From the NCBI RefSeq assembly GCF_001594145.1, contig NZ_LVCF01000042.1, positions 1-64,000 on the forward strand: a stretch of DNA of 64,000 nt, written 5' to 3'. The notes under the pieces were generated by a model that saw only the letters and a list, made by a program, of their open reading frames with translations, was not told the DNA's origin and searched no databases. Origin of the DNA: Branchiibius sp. NY16-3462-2 (GTDB taxonomy: Bacteria > Actinomycetota > Actinomycetes > Actinomycetales > Dermatophilaceae). How positions within the stretch are numbered: position 1 is the stretch's first letter; every line of letters starts with the position of its first letter. The position numbers were made by a program, and so were the translations under genes. Of the stretch, positions 24,184 to 32,699 are shown piece by piece.

Positions 24184-27100
24184 CAGTCCTCCGCCCAGGG
24201 GCCGATCGGGTTGCCGACCCACCGGGTTTTGTCCGGGACGGATTCCCCACGCATGACCAATGACACCGGACCGACCGTAGCGTGCCGGCCGAGTCGCGCG
24301 GCGGGCAGGATCACCCCGTGGGGCCCGAGCGTGGCGCCCTCGGCGAGTTCGACAGTGTCCAGTGACAGCACCCGATCGTGGAAGAGATGGGTCTGTACGA
24401 CGCACCCGCGGCCCACGCTCGCGCCGGCTCCCAGCCGGATCAGATCCGTCTCCGGCAACCAGTAGGTCTCACACCACACGCCCCGCCCGATCCGCGAACC
24501 CATCGCGCGCAACCACAGGTTCAGCACCGGCGTGCCGGCGACCGAGCGGGCCAGCCAGGGCGCCGCCAACATCTCCACGAACGTGTCGGCTAACTCGTTG
24601 CGCCACACGAACGAACTCCACAGCGGGTGCTCGCCCGCGCGCACCCGACCGATGAGCGCCCATTTGGCCAGTACGGCGAGTGCGGCCGCAACCAGTCCGC
24701 CCACCATGAGCAGCGGGCCGAGCAGGATGATCGCCCACGCCCAGCCGAGGTGCTGCTGGATCGCCCACGCGCCCAGTGCGACTCCAGCGGCGAGGGCGAA
24801 CGCCAGCAGCCACGGCACGATGCGGCAGACCTCGACCAGGGAGCGGGCCACCTTCAGGCGCGTCGCGGGCGCGTAGGTGCGCGAGGAGTCGGCCTCGTCG
24901 GCGTGCCGGCGCAGCTGCATGGGCGGACTGCCGATCCACGAGGTGCCCGACGAGGCGTGCTCCTTGCGGCCGGGGGCGGCCGAGAGTACGGCGACCAGCC
25001 CCTCCTTGGGCACCTTGCGTCCCGGGGCGGTCATCCCCGAGTTCCCCACGAAGGCCCGCTTGCCGACCCGCGACTTCTCGGTGCGCAACCAGCCGCCGCC
25101 GAGTTCATAGGGGCCGATGAGGGTGTCGTCGGCGAGGAACGCGCGCTCGCGGACGGTCACGAGCTTCGGGATCATCAGCACGGTGGACGCTTCGACCTCG
25201 TCACCGATCTTCGCGCCCAGCGACCGCAACCAGGAGGGGGTGAGCGCGCTGGAGTAGATCGGGAAGAGCCAGCCGCGGGCCTCATCCATCGTGCGCAGCG
25301 TGCCCCAGGCCGCGAGGGCGTGCCAGGAGTGCACCGGATGATGACCGGCCGCGACGCCGGTGCCCAGGAAGCGGACCAGCAACCAGATGAGCAGCGCAAG
25401 CACGACGATGCCGGTGAGGCCGCCGGCCACCAATGCCGGGACCGCCATCGCGGCTAGCGAGCGATCACCGACCACAGCCACTGCGACGGCAAGACCTGCC
25501 ACAGTGGCTACGACGGGCAGGAGGCTGATCGCGATGGCCAGGACGCCGTACGCGACGGACCACCAGGGGCGGTGCGGCGGGTGCTCATCGGACCACGAGC
25601 CGCGGGCTTTGCCGACGCGGCGGGCGGGTGCACCGCTCCACGCCTGATCGGCGGGCACGGTTCCGAAAACGCCTGAGCCCGGAGCGATCTCGCTGCGTCG
25701 GCCGATGTCACAACCGGGCACGAGCATCGAGCGGGTCCCGATCCGAGCGTCGCGGCGGACGGTGACCTGGCCGATGTGGATGCGGTCGCCGTCCATCCAA
25801 TGACCGGACAGGTCGACCTCCGGCTCGATCGACGCGCCACGACCGACGTGCAGCATCCCGGTCACCGGCGGGATCGAGTGCAGGTCGGCGTCGCGGCCAA
25901 TGCGAGCGCCCAAAGCCCTTGCGTACCAGAGCATCCACGGCGCACCCGAGAGTTTCGTGGCGCCGGTCTCGTCGGCGATCCGCTCGGCCAGCCACAACCG
26001 CATGTGGACCTTGCCGCCGCGCGGGTAGTTGCCGGGCTTCACGCCGAACAGCACGATCCGGATCAGTCCGACCGCGATCGCCATGCGGCCGATCGGAGTG
26101 AGGAAGAGTGCCCACATCACCAGGACGAGCCACCCGGAGGGTTTGGGTACGTCGATCGGCACGTGACCGGCGGCCAGCCAGCAGCCGAGGAGCAGCCAGG
26201 CGGCCCAGCGCAGACCGGCCAGCCAGCGGGTTCCGAAGAGGGCGAGTTGCTGTCCGATCTGTGACTTCAGCGGGGTCGGTCGCACCGGTTTGCTGCGCAA
26301 CTGGGCGCTGGCGGTCATCGAATCCAGCCGGGTGGCAAGGGATTCGACAGTGGGGTAGTCATAGACGTCGGCGACCGTGATCTCCGGGTAGGTCTCTCGC
26401 AGTCGGGACACGATCTGTGCTGCCGACAGCGATCCGCCGCCGAGATCGAAGAAGTCGTCGCTGGCGGAGCCGACCACGGCGCCGAGGACTTCGAGCCACT
26501 GGTCGGCGACCTGCTGCTGCGAAGGAGTGAGTTCAGCGGTGCCGTCGGACTCCGCGCGCAGGGTTGCGACCGGCCAGGGCAACGCGTCCCGGTCGATCTT
26601 GCCGGAGGTGCGTGTGGGCAATGTGTCGACCTGCGCGAGGCGCGGCACCATGGTCGCGGGCAGTTCGGCGCGCAACCGGGACATCGCGGCCGATAGGTCG
26701 AAATCGCTGGCCAGCGTGATGTATCCGACGAGGATCTTTGCGCCGGCGTCGGTCTGTCGAACGGCAGCGGCGCCGCCGGCCACCCCCGGCAGTGCGGTGA
26801 GGGCGGCGTCGACCTCGCCGAGTTCAATCCGACGACCGCCGAGTTTGATCTGGTCGTCAGCGCGACCAGCGAAGAGCAGCCCGGCCTCGTCCTTGATGAC
26901 GACGTCGCCCGAGCGGTAGGCGCGGTCCCACCCCAGAGTCGGCATCGCGGCGTACTTCTCGGCGTCCTTGGCCGGATCCAGATAGCGGGCCAGGCCGACG
27001 CCACCGATGATCAGCTCACCCGATTCGCCGTCAGCGACCGGATTGCCCTCACCATCAACGACTTCCAGGTCCCAACCGTCGAGGGGCAGGCCGATGCGGA

Positions 27101-28016
27101 CCGGTCCTTCGGCGGTCAGCTGCGCGGCGCAGGCGACGACGGTGGCCTCGGTCGGGCCGTAGGTGTTCCAGATCTCCCGGGTCGCGGTGGCGTAGCGGGC
27201 GCCGAGTTCGGGTGGGCACGCCTCGCCACCGAGGATCAGCAGCCGGACCTTGTCGAGGGCCCGCGCGGGCCACAAGGCCAGCAGCGTCGGGACCGTGGAC
27301 ACGATGGTGATGTCATTGGCGACCAGCCAGGGGCCGAGATCCATGCCGCTACGGACCAAGGAGCGGGGCGCTGGGACCAGGCAGGCGCCGTACCGCCAGG
27401 CCAGCCACATCTCCTCGCAACTCGCGTCGAACGCGACCGACAACCCGGCCATCACCCGGTCGTCGGTGCCGATCGGGTGACCCTGCAGGAAGAGGCGGGA
27501 CTCGGCGTCGACGAAGGCGGCGGCGTTGCGGTGCGAGACGGCGACACCCTTGGGCAGACCCGTCGAGCCCGAGGTGAAGATGACCCAGGCGTCGTCCTCG
27601 ACGGCGGGGGCGAGCACCTCGGGTCGGGGTGCGGCGGTGCGCAGGACGGTGAGGGCGAGGTCCTCGGTCAGCGTGGCCGCGACTCCTGCTTCGCCGAAGA
27701 CGGTGACGGCCCGCTCGTCCGGATCGTCGGCGTCGACCGGGACGTACGCCGCGCCAGCCAGCAGAGTGCCGATGATCGCGATGTAGAGATCGGTGGTGCC
27801 GGAGTTGATCCGGATGCCGATCCGGTCGCCGGGTCCGATGCCGGCCTGCGCGAGCTGTTCGGCCAGCGCGGAGGCGGTCTCGAGGAGTTCGGCGTAGGTG
27901 AGGACCGTGTTGCCGCTGTCGATCGCGGGGGAGTCGGGGCACTCGGCGGCGGTCTCGGTGAAGATGTCGACCAGCGTCCGCGGCGGTGGGGCCAGATCCC
28001 CCCGGCGAAGGGTCAC
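24183..28016 (-). CDS. pls: Pls/PosA-family single-module NRPS, predicted lysine homopolymer synthetase
   Basis: 1277 residues. Adenylation domain 1-480 (FTSGSTGLPKG at 147-157, FDASCEEMW at 196-204, NTYGPTE at 284-290, SGKIDRDALP). Carrier domain with GGGSL, Ser529 carrying phosphopantetheine. Six hydrophobic segments then alternate with three hexapeptide-repeat (left-handed beta-helix) modules at about 700-800, 935-1035 and 1170-1270. This is the layout of epsilon-poly-L-lysine synthetase. The ten pocket residues read D197 A198 E201 S240 I261 G263 T285 V293 V294 K473, close to the lysine code of bacitracin synthetase as I remember it (DAESIGSVAK). The GTG start has a perfect AGGAGG. The product is expected at the inner membrane. 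Ornithine or diaminobutyrate cannot be excluded. Confidence 0.88.
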   Translation of the reverse strand: MTLRRGDLAPPPRTLVDIFTETAAECPDSPAIDSGNTVLTYAELLETASALAEQLAQAGIGPGDRIGIRINSGTTDLYIAIIGTLLAGAAYVPVDADDPDERAVTVFGEAGVAATLTEDLALTVLRTAAPRPEVLAPAVEDDAWVIFTSGSTGLPKGVAVSHRNAAAFVDAESRLFLQGHPIGTDDRVMAGLSVAFDASCEEMWLAWRYGACLVPAPRSLVRSGMDLGPWLVANDITIVSTVPTLLALWPARALDKVRLLILGGEACPPELGARYATATREIWNTYGPTEATVVACAAQLTAEGPVRIGLPLDGWDLEVVDGEGNPVADGESGELIIGGVGLARYLDPAKDAEKYAAMPTLGWDRAYRSGDVVIKDEAGLLFAGRADDQIKLGGRRIELGEVDAALTALPGVAGGAAAVRQTDAGAKILVGYITLASDFDLSAAMSRLRAELPATMVPRLAQVDTLPTRTSGKIDRDALPWPVATLRAESDGTAELTPSQQQVADQWLEVLGAVVGSASDDFFDLGGGSLSAAQIVSRLRETYPEITVADVYDYPTVESLATRLDSMTASAQLRSKPVRPTPLKSQIGQQLALFGTRWLAGLRWAAWLLLGCWLAAGHVPIDVPKPSGWLVLVMWALFLTPIGRMAIAVGLIRIVLFGVKPGNYPRGGKVHMRLWLAERIADETGATKLSGAPWMLWYARALGARIGRDADLHSIPPVTGMLHVGRGASIEPEVDLSGHWMDGDRIHIGQVTVRRDARIGTRSMLVPGCDIGRRSEIAPGSGVFGTVPADQAWSGAPARRVGKARGSWSDEHPPHRPWWSVAYGVLAIAISLLPVVATVAGLAVAVAVVGDRSLAAMAVPALVAGGLTGIVVLALLIWLLVRFLGTGVAAGHHPVHSWHALAAWGTLRTMDEARGWLFPIYSSALTPSWLRSLGAKIGDEVEASTVLMIPKLVTVRERAFLADDTLIGPYELGGGWLRTEKSRVGKRAFVGNSGMTAPGRKVPKEGLVAVLSAAPGRKEHASSGTSWIGSPPMQLRRHADEADSSRTYAPATRLKVARSLVEVCRIVPWLLAFALAAGVALGAWAIQQHLGWAWAIILLGPLLMVGGLVAAALAVLAKWALIGRVRAGEHPLWSSFVWRNELADTFVEMLAAPWLARSVAGTPVLNLWLRAMGSRIGRGVWCETYWLPETDLIRLGAGASVGRGCVVQTHLFHDRVLSLDTVELAEGATLGPHGVILPAARLGRHATVGPVSLVMRGESVPDKTRWVGNPIGPWAED

Positions 28017-28123
28017 GCGATCCTCCTGGCGTCGTACGGCGGCAGCGGGCTCAGTCTTTCACCGCTAGCGCCGCCGACGCGGCAGGGTCCGCAAAGCGGG
28101 CAGTCTTGGCGGGTTTCACCGCG

Positions 28124-28202
28124 ACGATTCTGGAGCGATCAACGTTCTGCAGGGAGTTTCCGCAGCAAACGGCTCCAGAATCGTCGATCGCTCCAAAATC
28201 AG
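28124..28202. repeat. Palindromic intergenic repeat, copy 2
   Basis: ACGATTCTGGAGC (28124-28136) and GCTCCAGAATCGT (28172-28184) are perfect 13-bp inverted repeats, followed by a second half-site CGATCGCTCCAAAATCAG (28185-28202). The whole block matches copy 1 at 694-774 in the same orientation. It lies upstream of the NRPS gene and just before the convergent-side end of the hypothetical gene at 28212. Both genes are on the minus strand, so it sits in the NRPS leader/promoter region. Confidence 0.7.
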
Positions 28203-28211
28203 TGGGACAAG

Positions 28212-29402
28212 TCAGCCGTCAAGAGGAAGTCGCGGCGGTTGGTCGAGCCCAGCCCGCTCGCGCACGCGGGCTAGGAGCTCAGTGACATCGCGGTGCGCCT
28301 GGTCGACACCCTCCGCACCGTCGAGCATTGACGCGGTGGAGCGCTGAATGATCGCGGTGATGTGATGTGCGTAGCGCCGGACTGTGTAGGACTGCCGCAA
28401 CGGCGGGCCGAAGCCGCCGTCCCACGTGCCGGTGATCTCCAGCAACCGGACCGGCGAGTTGCGCCACCAGTCCGCCCAGGCCGGGTCAACCTGGACATGA
28501 CAAAGCAACTGGTCCAGGGTCTGCTCGTACTCCCGCGGCATGCCATTGGTTAAGCCGTGACCGCAGAAGCGGATCTCGTGCGGCTGCTCCGGCGCTGAGC
28601 GACCGACGCCCATGACGGATAAACCCAGACCGGAGCTAACGACAGGCTTTGCTGGAGCGGTGGGTTCCGGTGGCCACACGACGTCGGGCTCGGTCGCTGT
28701 CAGCTGCGATAGAGACCAGCGCGACGTCGCAGCTTGTGTGCCGAACAGGCCTACCCACGGCACCGCCTCGACGCTCTCGGCACCTGCCCATCGCAACGTC
28801 CGAGCTGAGCGTTGGAAGCCTTCGATCGTGCTGAAGCTGGGGACTGCCTCCGAACGGAGGACCTGGGCTGTCTTGACGTCGGTCACCTCGAGGATGGCGA
28901 TGCCGAAACCGTTGTCCTGCAGGCTGAACCGAAGGCGCGCCTTGTGCTTCCGGGTCCGCGATGTCTTCCAGGGACTATCCCAAGAGAACTCGAAGCGGTG
29001 AGCGATCACTGCGGCGTGCGCCTCGTTCAGCCGCTCGGGATCCCAACCTCGCGCCTGGCCGAGGCGCATCATGCCGCCGTGCACAGTTTCCAGGACTAGT
29101 GCTGCGCGATAGCCCGCGTCCAACGTGGTCGCTGCCGGTGGCAGCGTCACCCTGCCGGACTCGCTGTCGCTCGGATCGACCGACATGGCCACCTCGACAT
29201 CGCCGGGTTCGCCCTGCCCGACGAAGAACCGCACACTGCTCGACCGGTTCGACAACTCGGCCTTTCGCAGAGCGTCGCTATAGCGCTCGCACACCCGTCG
29301 CGAGGTTCGTACGAAAGCGTCGCAGTTCGGTTCATCAGGATCCCAGGGCTCCGCCTCTGGTCCGGCCAGCGGCCAGAAGTGCACATCTCGCAGGAGCCCC
29401 AT
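28212..29402 (-). CDS. Hypothetical protein
   Basis: 396 residues with no domain I recognise. The composition is that of a soluble globular protein, with no signal peptide or membrane segment. Notable stretches are VHFWPLAGPEAEPWDPDEPNC near the start, a long middle with FRFEFSWD-type aromatic residues, and a C-terminal helix-rich region (VTELLARVRERAGL). ATG 29402 lies 15 bases after the permease stop, so it could be the third gene of the ABC transporter operon, although it lacks a clear ribosome site. Confidence 0.6.
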   Translation of the reverse strand: MGLLRDVHFWPLAGPEAEPWDPDEPNCDAFVRTSRRVCERYSDALRKAELSNRSSSVRFFVGQGEPGDVEVAMSVDPSDSESGRVTLPPAATTLDAGYRAALVLETVHGGMMRLGQARGWDPERLNEAHAAVIAHRFEFSWDSPWKTSRTRKHKARLRFSLQDNGFGIAILEVTDVKTAQVLRSEAVPSFSTIEGFQRSARTLRWAGAESVEAVPWVGLFGTQAATSRWSLSQLTATEPDVVWPPEPTAPAKPVVSSGLGLSVMGVGRSAPEQPHEIRFCGHGLTNGMPREYEQTLDQLLCHVQVDPAWADWWRNSPVRLLEITGTWDGGFGPPLRQSYTVRRYAHHITAIIQRSTASMLDGAEGVDQAHRDVTELLARVRERAGLDQPPRLPLDG

Positions 29403-29416
29403 GGACGCCAAGATAG

Positions 29417-30808
29417 TCAGCCGTCGATGCGGAGGGCTGCGACGACGGGAACGCTCGTTGCGCGGCGGGCTGGGGGCAGTGCGGACACCAGGACCAGCGC
29501 GACACCGACCGCGGCAACGGTGCCGAGGAATGCCCAGGGCGTGCCCCACACGAAGCCGTTGGTCTGGAAGCCGATGACCGACTGTGCTCCGATCGAGCCG
29601 AAGATCACCCCCAGGATCAGTCCGAAGAGGACCGCGGTCCCGGCGAGGGCCGCTGATTCGCGGGTGATCATCGAGCGGATCTGGGTGCCGGTGAAACCGA
29701 CGGCTCGCAGCAGACCGATCTCCCGGCGCCTCTGGATCACCGTGAGGGACATCGTCGAGATGAATCCGATCACCGAGATGACGCAGGACACCACCACGAT
29801 GCCCGTCATCACGGCACCGATCGCACTGAGCAACTGATGGGCTAGCTCCCGGTCGGCGGGTGTGAGTTGGGTCCAGCCGTCGACGGCCTGCTGCAGAGCG
29901 CCCATCCCGGACGCGATGGTGGTGACGATTGCCACACCGATGACCAGACCCATCGTGGAGCGGGTGGTGCGCTGCGGGTCGAGGACCGCGTTACGACGGG
30001 CGATGCGGCTGGCGGGAGTTTCGCCCAGCGCTCGTCCGGCGGCGCTGACCAGCCCGGGCACGACGTACCGCGCACCGATCAGCAAGCCGGTCGCGAAGGT
30101 GGCGGCGCCGAGGAAGGCGAGCAGGAAGCCGTAGCCCGCGTAGTGCTCGCCGGTCCAGGCGGCGCCGAGCAGGAAGACAACGCCGGCGGCCATCGTGAGT
30201 ACGGCGAAGGCCTTGCGCAGCCGGGACTCGCGGCGGGTCGCCGCCGAAGGGGCGGATACTCCGGTCATCGCTTCAGCCGGTGTCACGGTCAGGACGCGGC
30301 GGGACCCGAGCCAGCCACACACCAGCGCCACGATCGCGATGATGAGGACCGGGACGATCAGGAAGCTGCTGGTCAGCGGATAGTCGTGCGACGGGAGCGT
30401 GCCGCGTGCCACCAACACGACCCGCGCGACGGCGGTGATGGCGACCCCGAGGGCCGCTCCCCCGAGGGCAGCCAGCAGGCCGATCAGGCCGGTGGATCGC
30501 ATCACCACCTTGCGCAGGTCGGCTGAGCGGGCGCCGAGCAATCGCAGCAGCGCCAACTGCCGCAACCGTCCGGCCAGGACCGTGTCGACCGCGTTGGTGA
30601 TGACGACCGCTGCCACGTAGATCGCGACGAGGTTGAACACCAACGAGGCGATCTGCAGGGTGAAGCCGAGCCTGCCCGGGTCGTTGCCGAGGGTCGCCAA
30701 TACCGCACTGGCAGAGACCAATACACCGGCGTACAGGCCGCAGAGGGCAGCGACCAATCCGATCGTGCCGAGGTCGCGACCGGAGCCAAGGACGAGTTCC
30801 CTATTCAC
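29417..30808 (-). CDS. FtsX-type ABC transporter permease
   Basis: 463 residues of the MacB/FtsX-like permease class. Eight hydrophobic segments are arranged as two FtsX repeats. The second contains MSLTVIQRRREIGLLRAVGFTGTQIRSMITRES, a family signature, and the first has the related GRLRQLALLRLLGARSADLRKVVMRS. The GTG start at 30808 overlaps the ATPase stop (GTGA), so the two subunits are coupled. Such transporters export lipoproteins, peptides or antibiotics or act in peptide sensing. The nearby two-component system suggests induction by an envelope stress. Confidence 0.88.
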   Translation of the reverse strand: MNRELVLGSGRDLGTIGLVAALCGLYAGVLVSASAVLATLGNDPGRLGFTLQIASLVFNLVAIYVAAVVITNAVDTVLAGRLRQLALLRLLGARSADLRKVVMRSTGLIGLLAALGGAALGVAITAVARVVLVARGTLPSHDYPLTSSFLIVPVLIIAIVALVCGWLGSRRVLTVTPAEAMTGVSAPSAATRRESRLRKAFAVLTMAAGVVFLLGAAWTGEHYAGYGFLLAFLGAATFATGLLIGARYVVPGLVSAAGRALGETPASRIARRNAVLDPQRTTRSTMGLVIGVAIVTTIASGMGALQQAVDGWTQLTPADRELAHQLLSAIGAVMTGIVVVSCVISVIGFISTMSLTVIQRRREIGLLRAVGFTGTQIRSMITRESAALAGTAVLFGLILGVIFGSIGAQSVIGFQTNGFVWGTPWAFLGTVAAVGVALVLVSALPPARRATSVPVVAALRIDG

Positions 30809-31560
30809 GCTGCACCAACCTCCAGGTTCACCATCAGCCGGGCGATCTCCGTTGCGGGCATCGCCGGGTAGTCGCCCGCGATCCGCCCGTCGGCGACGAC
30901 AAGGATGCGATCGGCGTACGACGCGGCGACCGGATCGTGGGTGACCATCAGGATCGTCTGGTGATGCTCCTGGGCGGCAGCACGCAACAGCGCCAATACT
31001 TCTCGGGAGGTGCGGGTGTCCAGGTTGCCGGTGGGTTCGTCGGCGATGACCAGGTGGGGGCGTACGGCGAGTGCCCGGGCGATCGCGACGCGCTGCTGCT
31101 GACCGCCGGACAACTCCGCGGGACGGTGGGTGATGCGCTCCTTGAGACCCAGCGTCTGCGTCAGGTAGTCGATGCGCTCGCGGTCCTGCTCGCTTGGCGT
31201 GCGCCCAGCCAGGTCGAAGGGCAGCAGGATGTTCTCGCGGACGGTCAGCGTCGGGACCAGGTTGAACGCCTGGAAGACGAAGCCGATGTGGTCGCGGCGC
31301 AGTTGGGTGCGCCGGTCGTCGGACAGTTCGTGGAAGGGCTGACCGGCCAGCCACACCTGGCCCTTGCTCGGATTGTCCAGTCCTGCAGCGATGTTCAGCA
31401 GCGTGGACTTGCCGGAGCCGGACGGACCCATGATGGCGGTGAACTGGCTGGGCGCGATGTCGAGGCTGATGTCGGTGAGGGCGGGGACGGCACTGGGTCC
31501 ATCGCCGTACCAGCGATCGACGTTGCGCATCCACAGGACAGGGGGTAGTTGTTCGGTCAT
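30805..31560 (-). CDS. ABC transporter ATP-binding protein (MacB/LolD type)
   Basis: 251 residues. Walker A GPSGSGKST at 45-53, Q-loop FQAFNLVPTLTVREN, signature LSGGQQQR at 150-157, Walker B LVIADEPTGNLD at 170-181, and the H-loop MVTHDP. The QAFNLVP and TGNLD forms are typical of the MacB/LolD exporter family. ATG 31560 is chosen because the ATPase homology begins directly after it. It is the first gene of the operon with the permease. Confidence 0.93.
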   Translation of the reverse strand: MTEQLPPVLWMRNVDRWYGDGPSAVPALTDISLDIAPSQFTAIMGPSGSGKSTLLNIAAGLDNPSKGQVWLAGQPFHELSDDRRTQLRRDHIGFVFQAFNLVPTLTVRENILLPFDLAGRTPSEQDRERIDYLTQTLGLKERITHRPAELSGGQQQRVAIARALAVRPHLVIADEPTGNLDTRTSREVLALLRAAAQEHHQTILMVTHDPVAASYADRILVVADGRIAGDYPAMPATEIARLMVNLEVGAA

Positions 31561-31666
31561 ACCCACGACGTTAGGAAGCGGCGGCCTCATCGCGCGTCGG
31601 CCTGTGGGAGGGTTCTGCCTACATCGCAGGATGTACATCAGCAGCTGATCGACGAAAGGGCGGTCC

Positions 31667-32041
31667 ATGGATGGGTTAGTTGATGACGATGACCCATACT
31701 TCTCTGGCGGCCCCCGCGGCGACGGTCAGCGGATGGGGCCGCTGCCCGACGGCAACTGGTACGTCGTTGCCGCTGTTCCACAACGTTTTCCCGGCTGGCT
31801 TATCGAGGCGGGTGAGGGACTGGCGGGAGTCCCAGCGGGGATCGTTGCAGGGATCACCTATGGAGTGGCAAATGAACCCCCGTACGAAGCAAGGGTCTAC
31901 AGCTACCAACGCAAGCGGCAGATGCGAAAGAAGCTCGTGTTCGCAGAGCCCTTCCCGACGATGGCCGAGGCGCGGGCCAGAGCACTAGAAATGCGTGATT
32001 CGCTGAAGTCGGGACATGTTCCCGATCGCTCAACGAAGTAG
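31667..32041 (+). CDS. Hypothetical protein
   Basis: 124 residues, unrecognised. It starts at ATG 31667 after AAAGGGCGG. The sequence is Gly/Pro-rich at the start (DDDDPYFSGG), has a hydrophobic AGVPAGIVAGITYGV segment, a basic RKRQMRKKL and an alanine/arginine-rich helix at the end. It is oriented against its neighbours, between the ABC operon (divergent) and the response-regulator gene (convergent, 10 bases apart). Confidence 0.55.
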   Translation: MDGLVDDDDPYFSGGPRGDGQRMGPLPDGNWYVVAAVPQRFPGWLIEAGEGLAGVPAGIVAGITYGVANEPPYEARVYSYQRKRQMRKKLVFAEPFPTMAEARARALEMRDSLKSGHVPDRSTK

Positions 32042-32051
32042 CTCGCCTCGC

Positions 32052-32699
32052 TCAAGTAGCCAATCCGTGCTCATACGCATAGACGACCAGTTGCACGCGA
32101 TCGCGCGCACCCAGCTTGGTCAGGATGCGCGAGATGTGCGTCTTCACCGTTGCCTCCGAAAGGAATTCGGCGGCGGCGATCTCCGCGTTCGACAGGCCCT
32201 TCGCGGCCTGCAGCAGGATCTCGCGCTCCCGGGCGGTGAGTGAGTCGTACTCCGGACCAGGGTGGGCGCTGCGCCCCCGGAAGCGGGCGAACAACGCGCG
32301 GGTGGCACCGGCAGCGACCACCTGATTGCCCGCCGCGACTGAGCGGATCGAGGCCAGCAACATCTCGGGTTCCGCTGATTTCAGGACGAACCCGCTGGCG
32401 CCGGCTTCGATCGCCGCCACCGCCGACTCGTCCTCGTCGAAGGTCGTCAGCACCAGAACCTTCGGGGCATCCGCACCCATCGACTCCTGCAGGGTCCGGG
32501 TCGCGGTCACCCCATCCACGCGCGGCATCCGCACGTCCATCACGATCACATCCGGTTGCGCACTGCGCACGAGCGATGGCACCTCGCTGCCGTCGCCCGC
32601 TTCGCCGACAACCGACAAGTCGTCCTGCGAGGAAATCACCATGGCGATGCCGGCCCGAAAGAGCGCCTGATCGTCCACCAGGGCAACGCGGATCGTCAC
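32052..32699 (-). CDS. NarL/FixJ-family response regulator
   Basis: 215 residues. The receiver domain has the acidic pair Asp9-Asp10, phospho-acceptor Asp55 (IVMDVRMP), Thr85/86 and Lys107 (FVLKSAE). The C-terminal LuxR-type helix-turn-helix is LTAREREILLQAAKGLSNAEIA...SEATVKTHISRILTKLGARDR. GTG 32699 overlaps the stop of the sensor kinase (GTGA), so the two form a pair. Confidence 0.94.
   Translation of the reverse strand: MTIRVALVDDQALFRAGIAMVISSQDDLSVVGEAGDGSEVPSLVRSAQPDVIVMDVRMPRVDGVTATRTLQESMGADAPKVLVLTTFDEDESAVAAIEAGASGFVLKSAEPEMLLASIRSVAAGNQVVAAGATRALFARFRGRSAHPGPEYDSLTAREREILLQAAKGLSNAEIAAAEFLSEATVKTHISRILTKLGARDRVQLVVYAYEHGLAT

Noticed and set aside
31557..31666. N-terminal extension of the ABC ATPase to 31668
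   Set aside because: The extra residues do not resemble ABC proteins and ATG 31560 matches the usual N-terminal length of the family.
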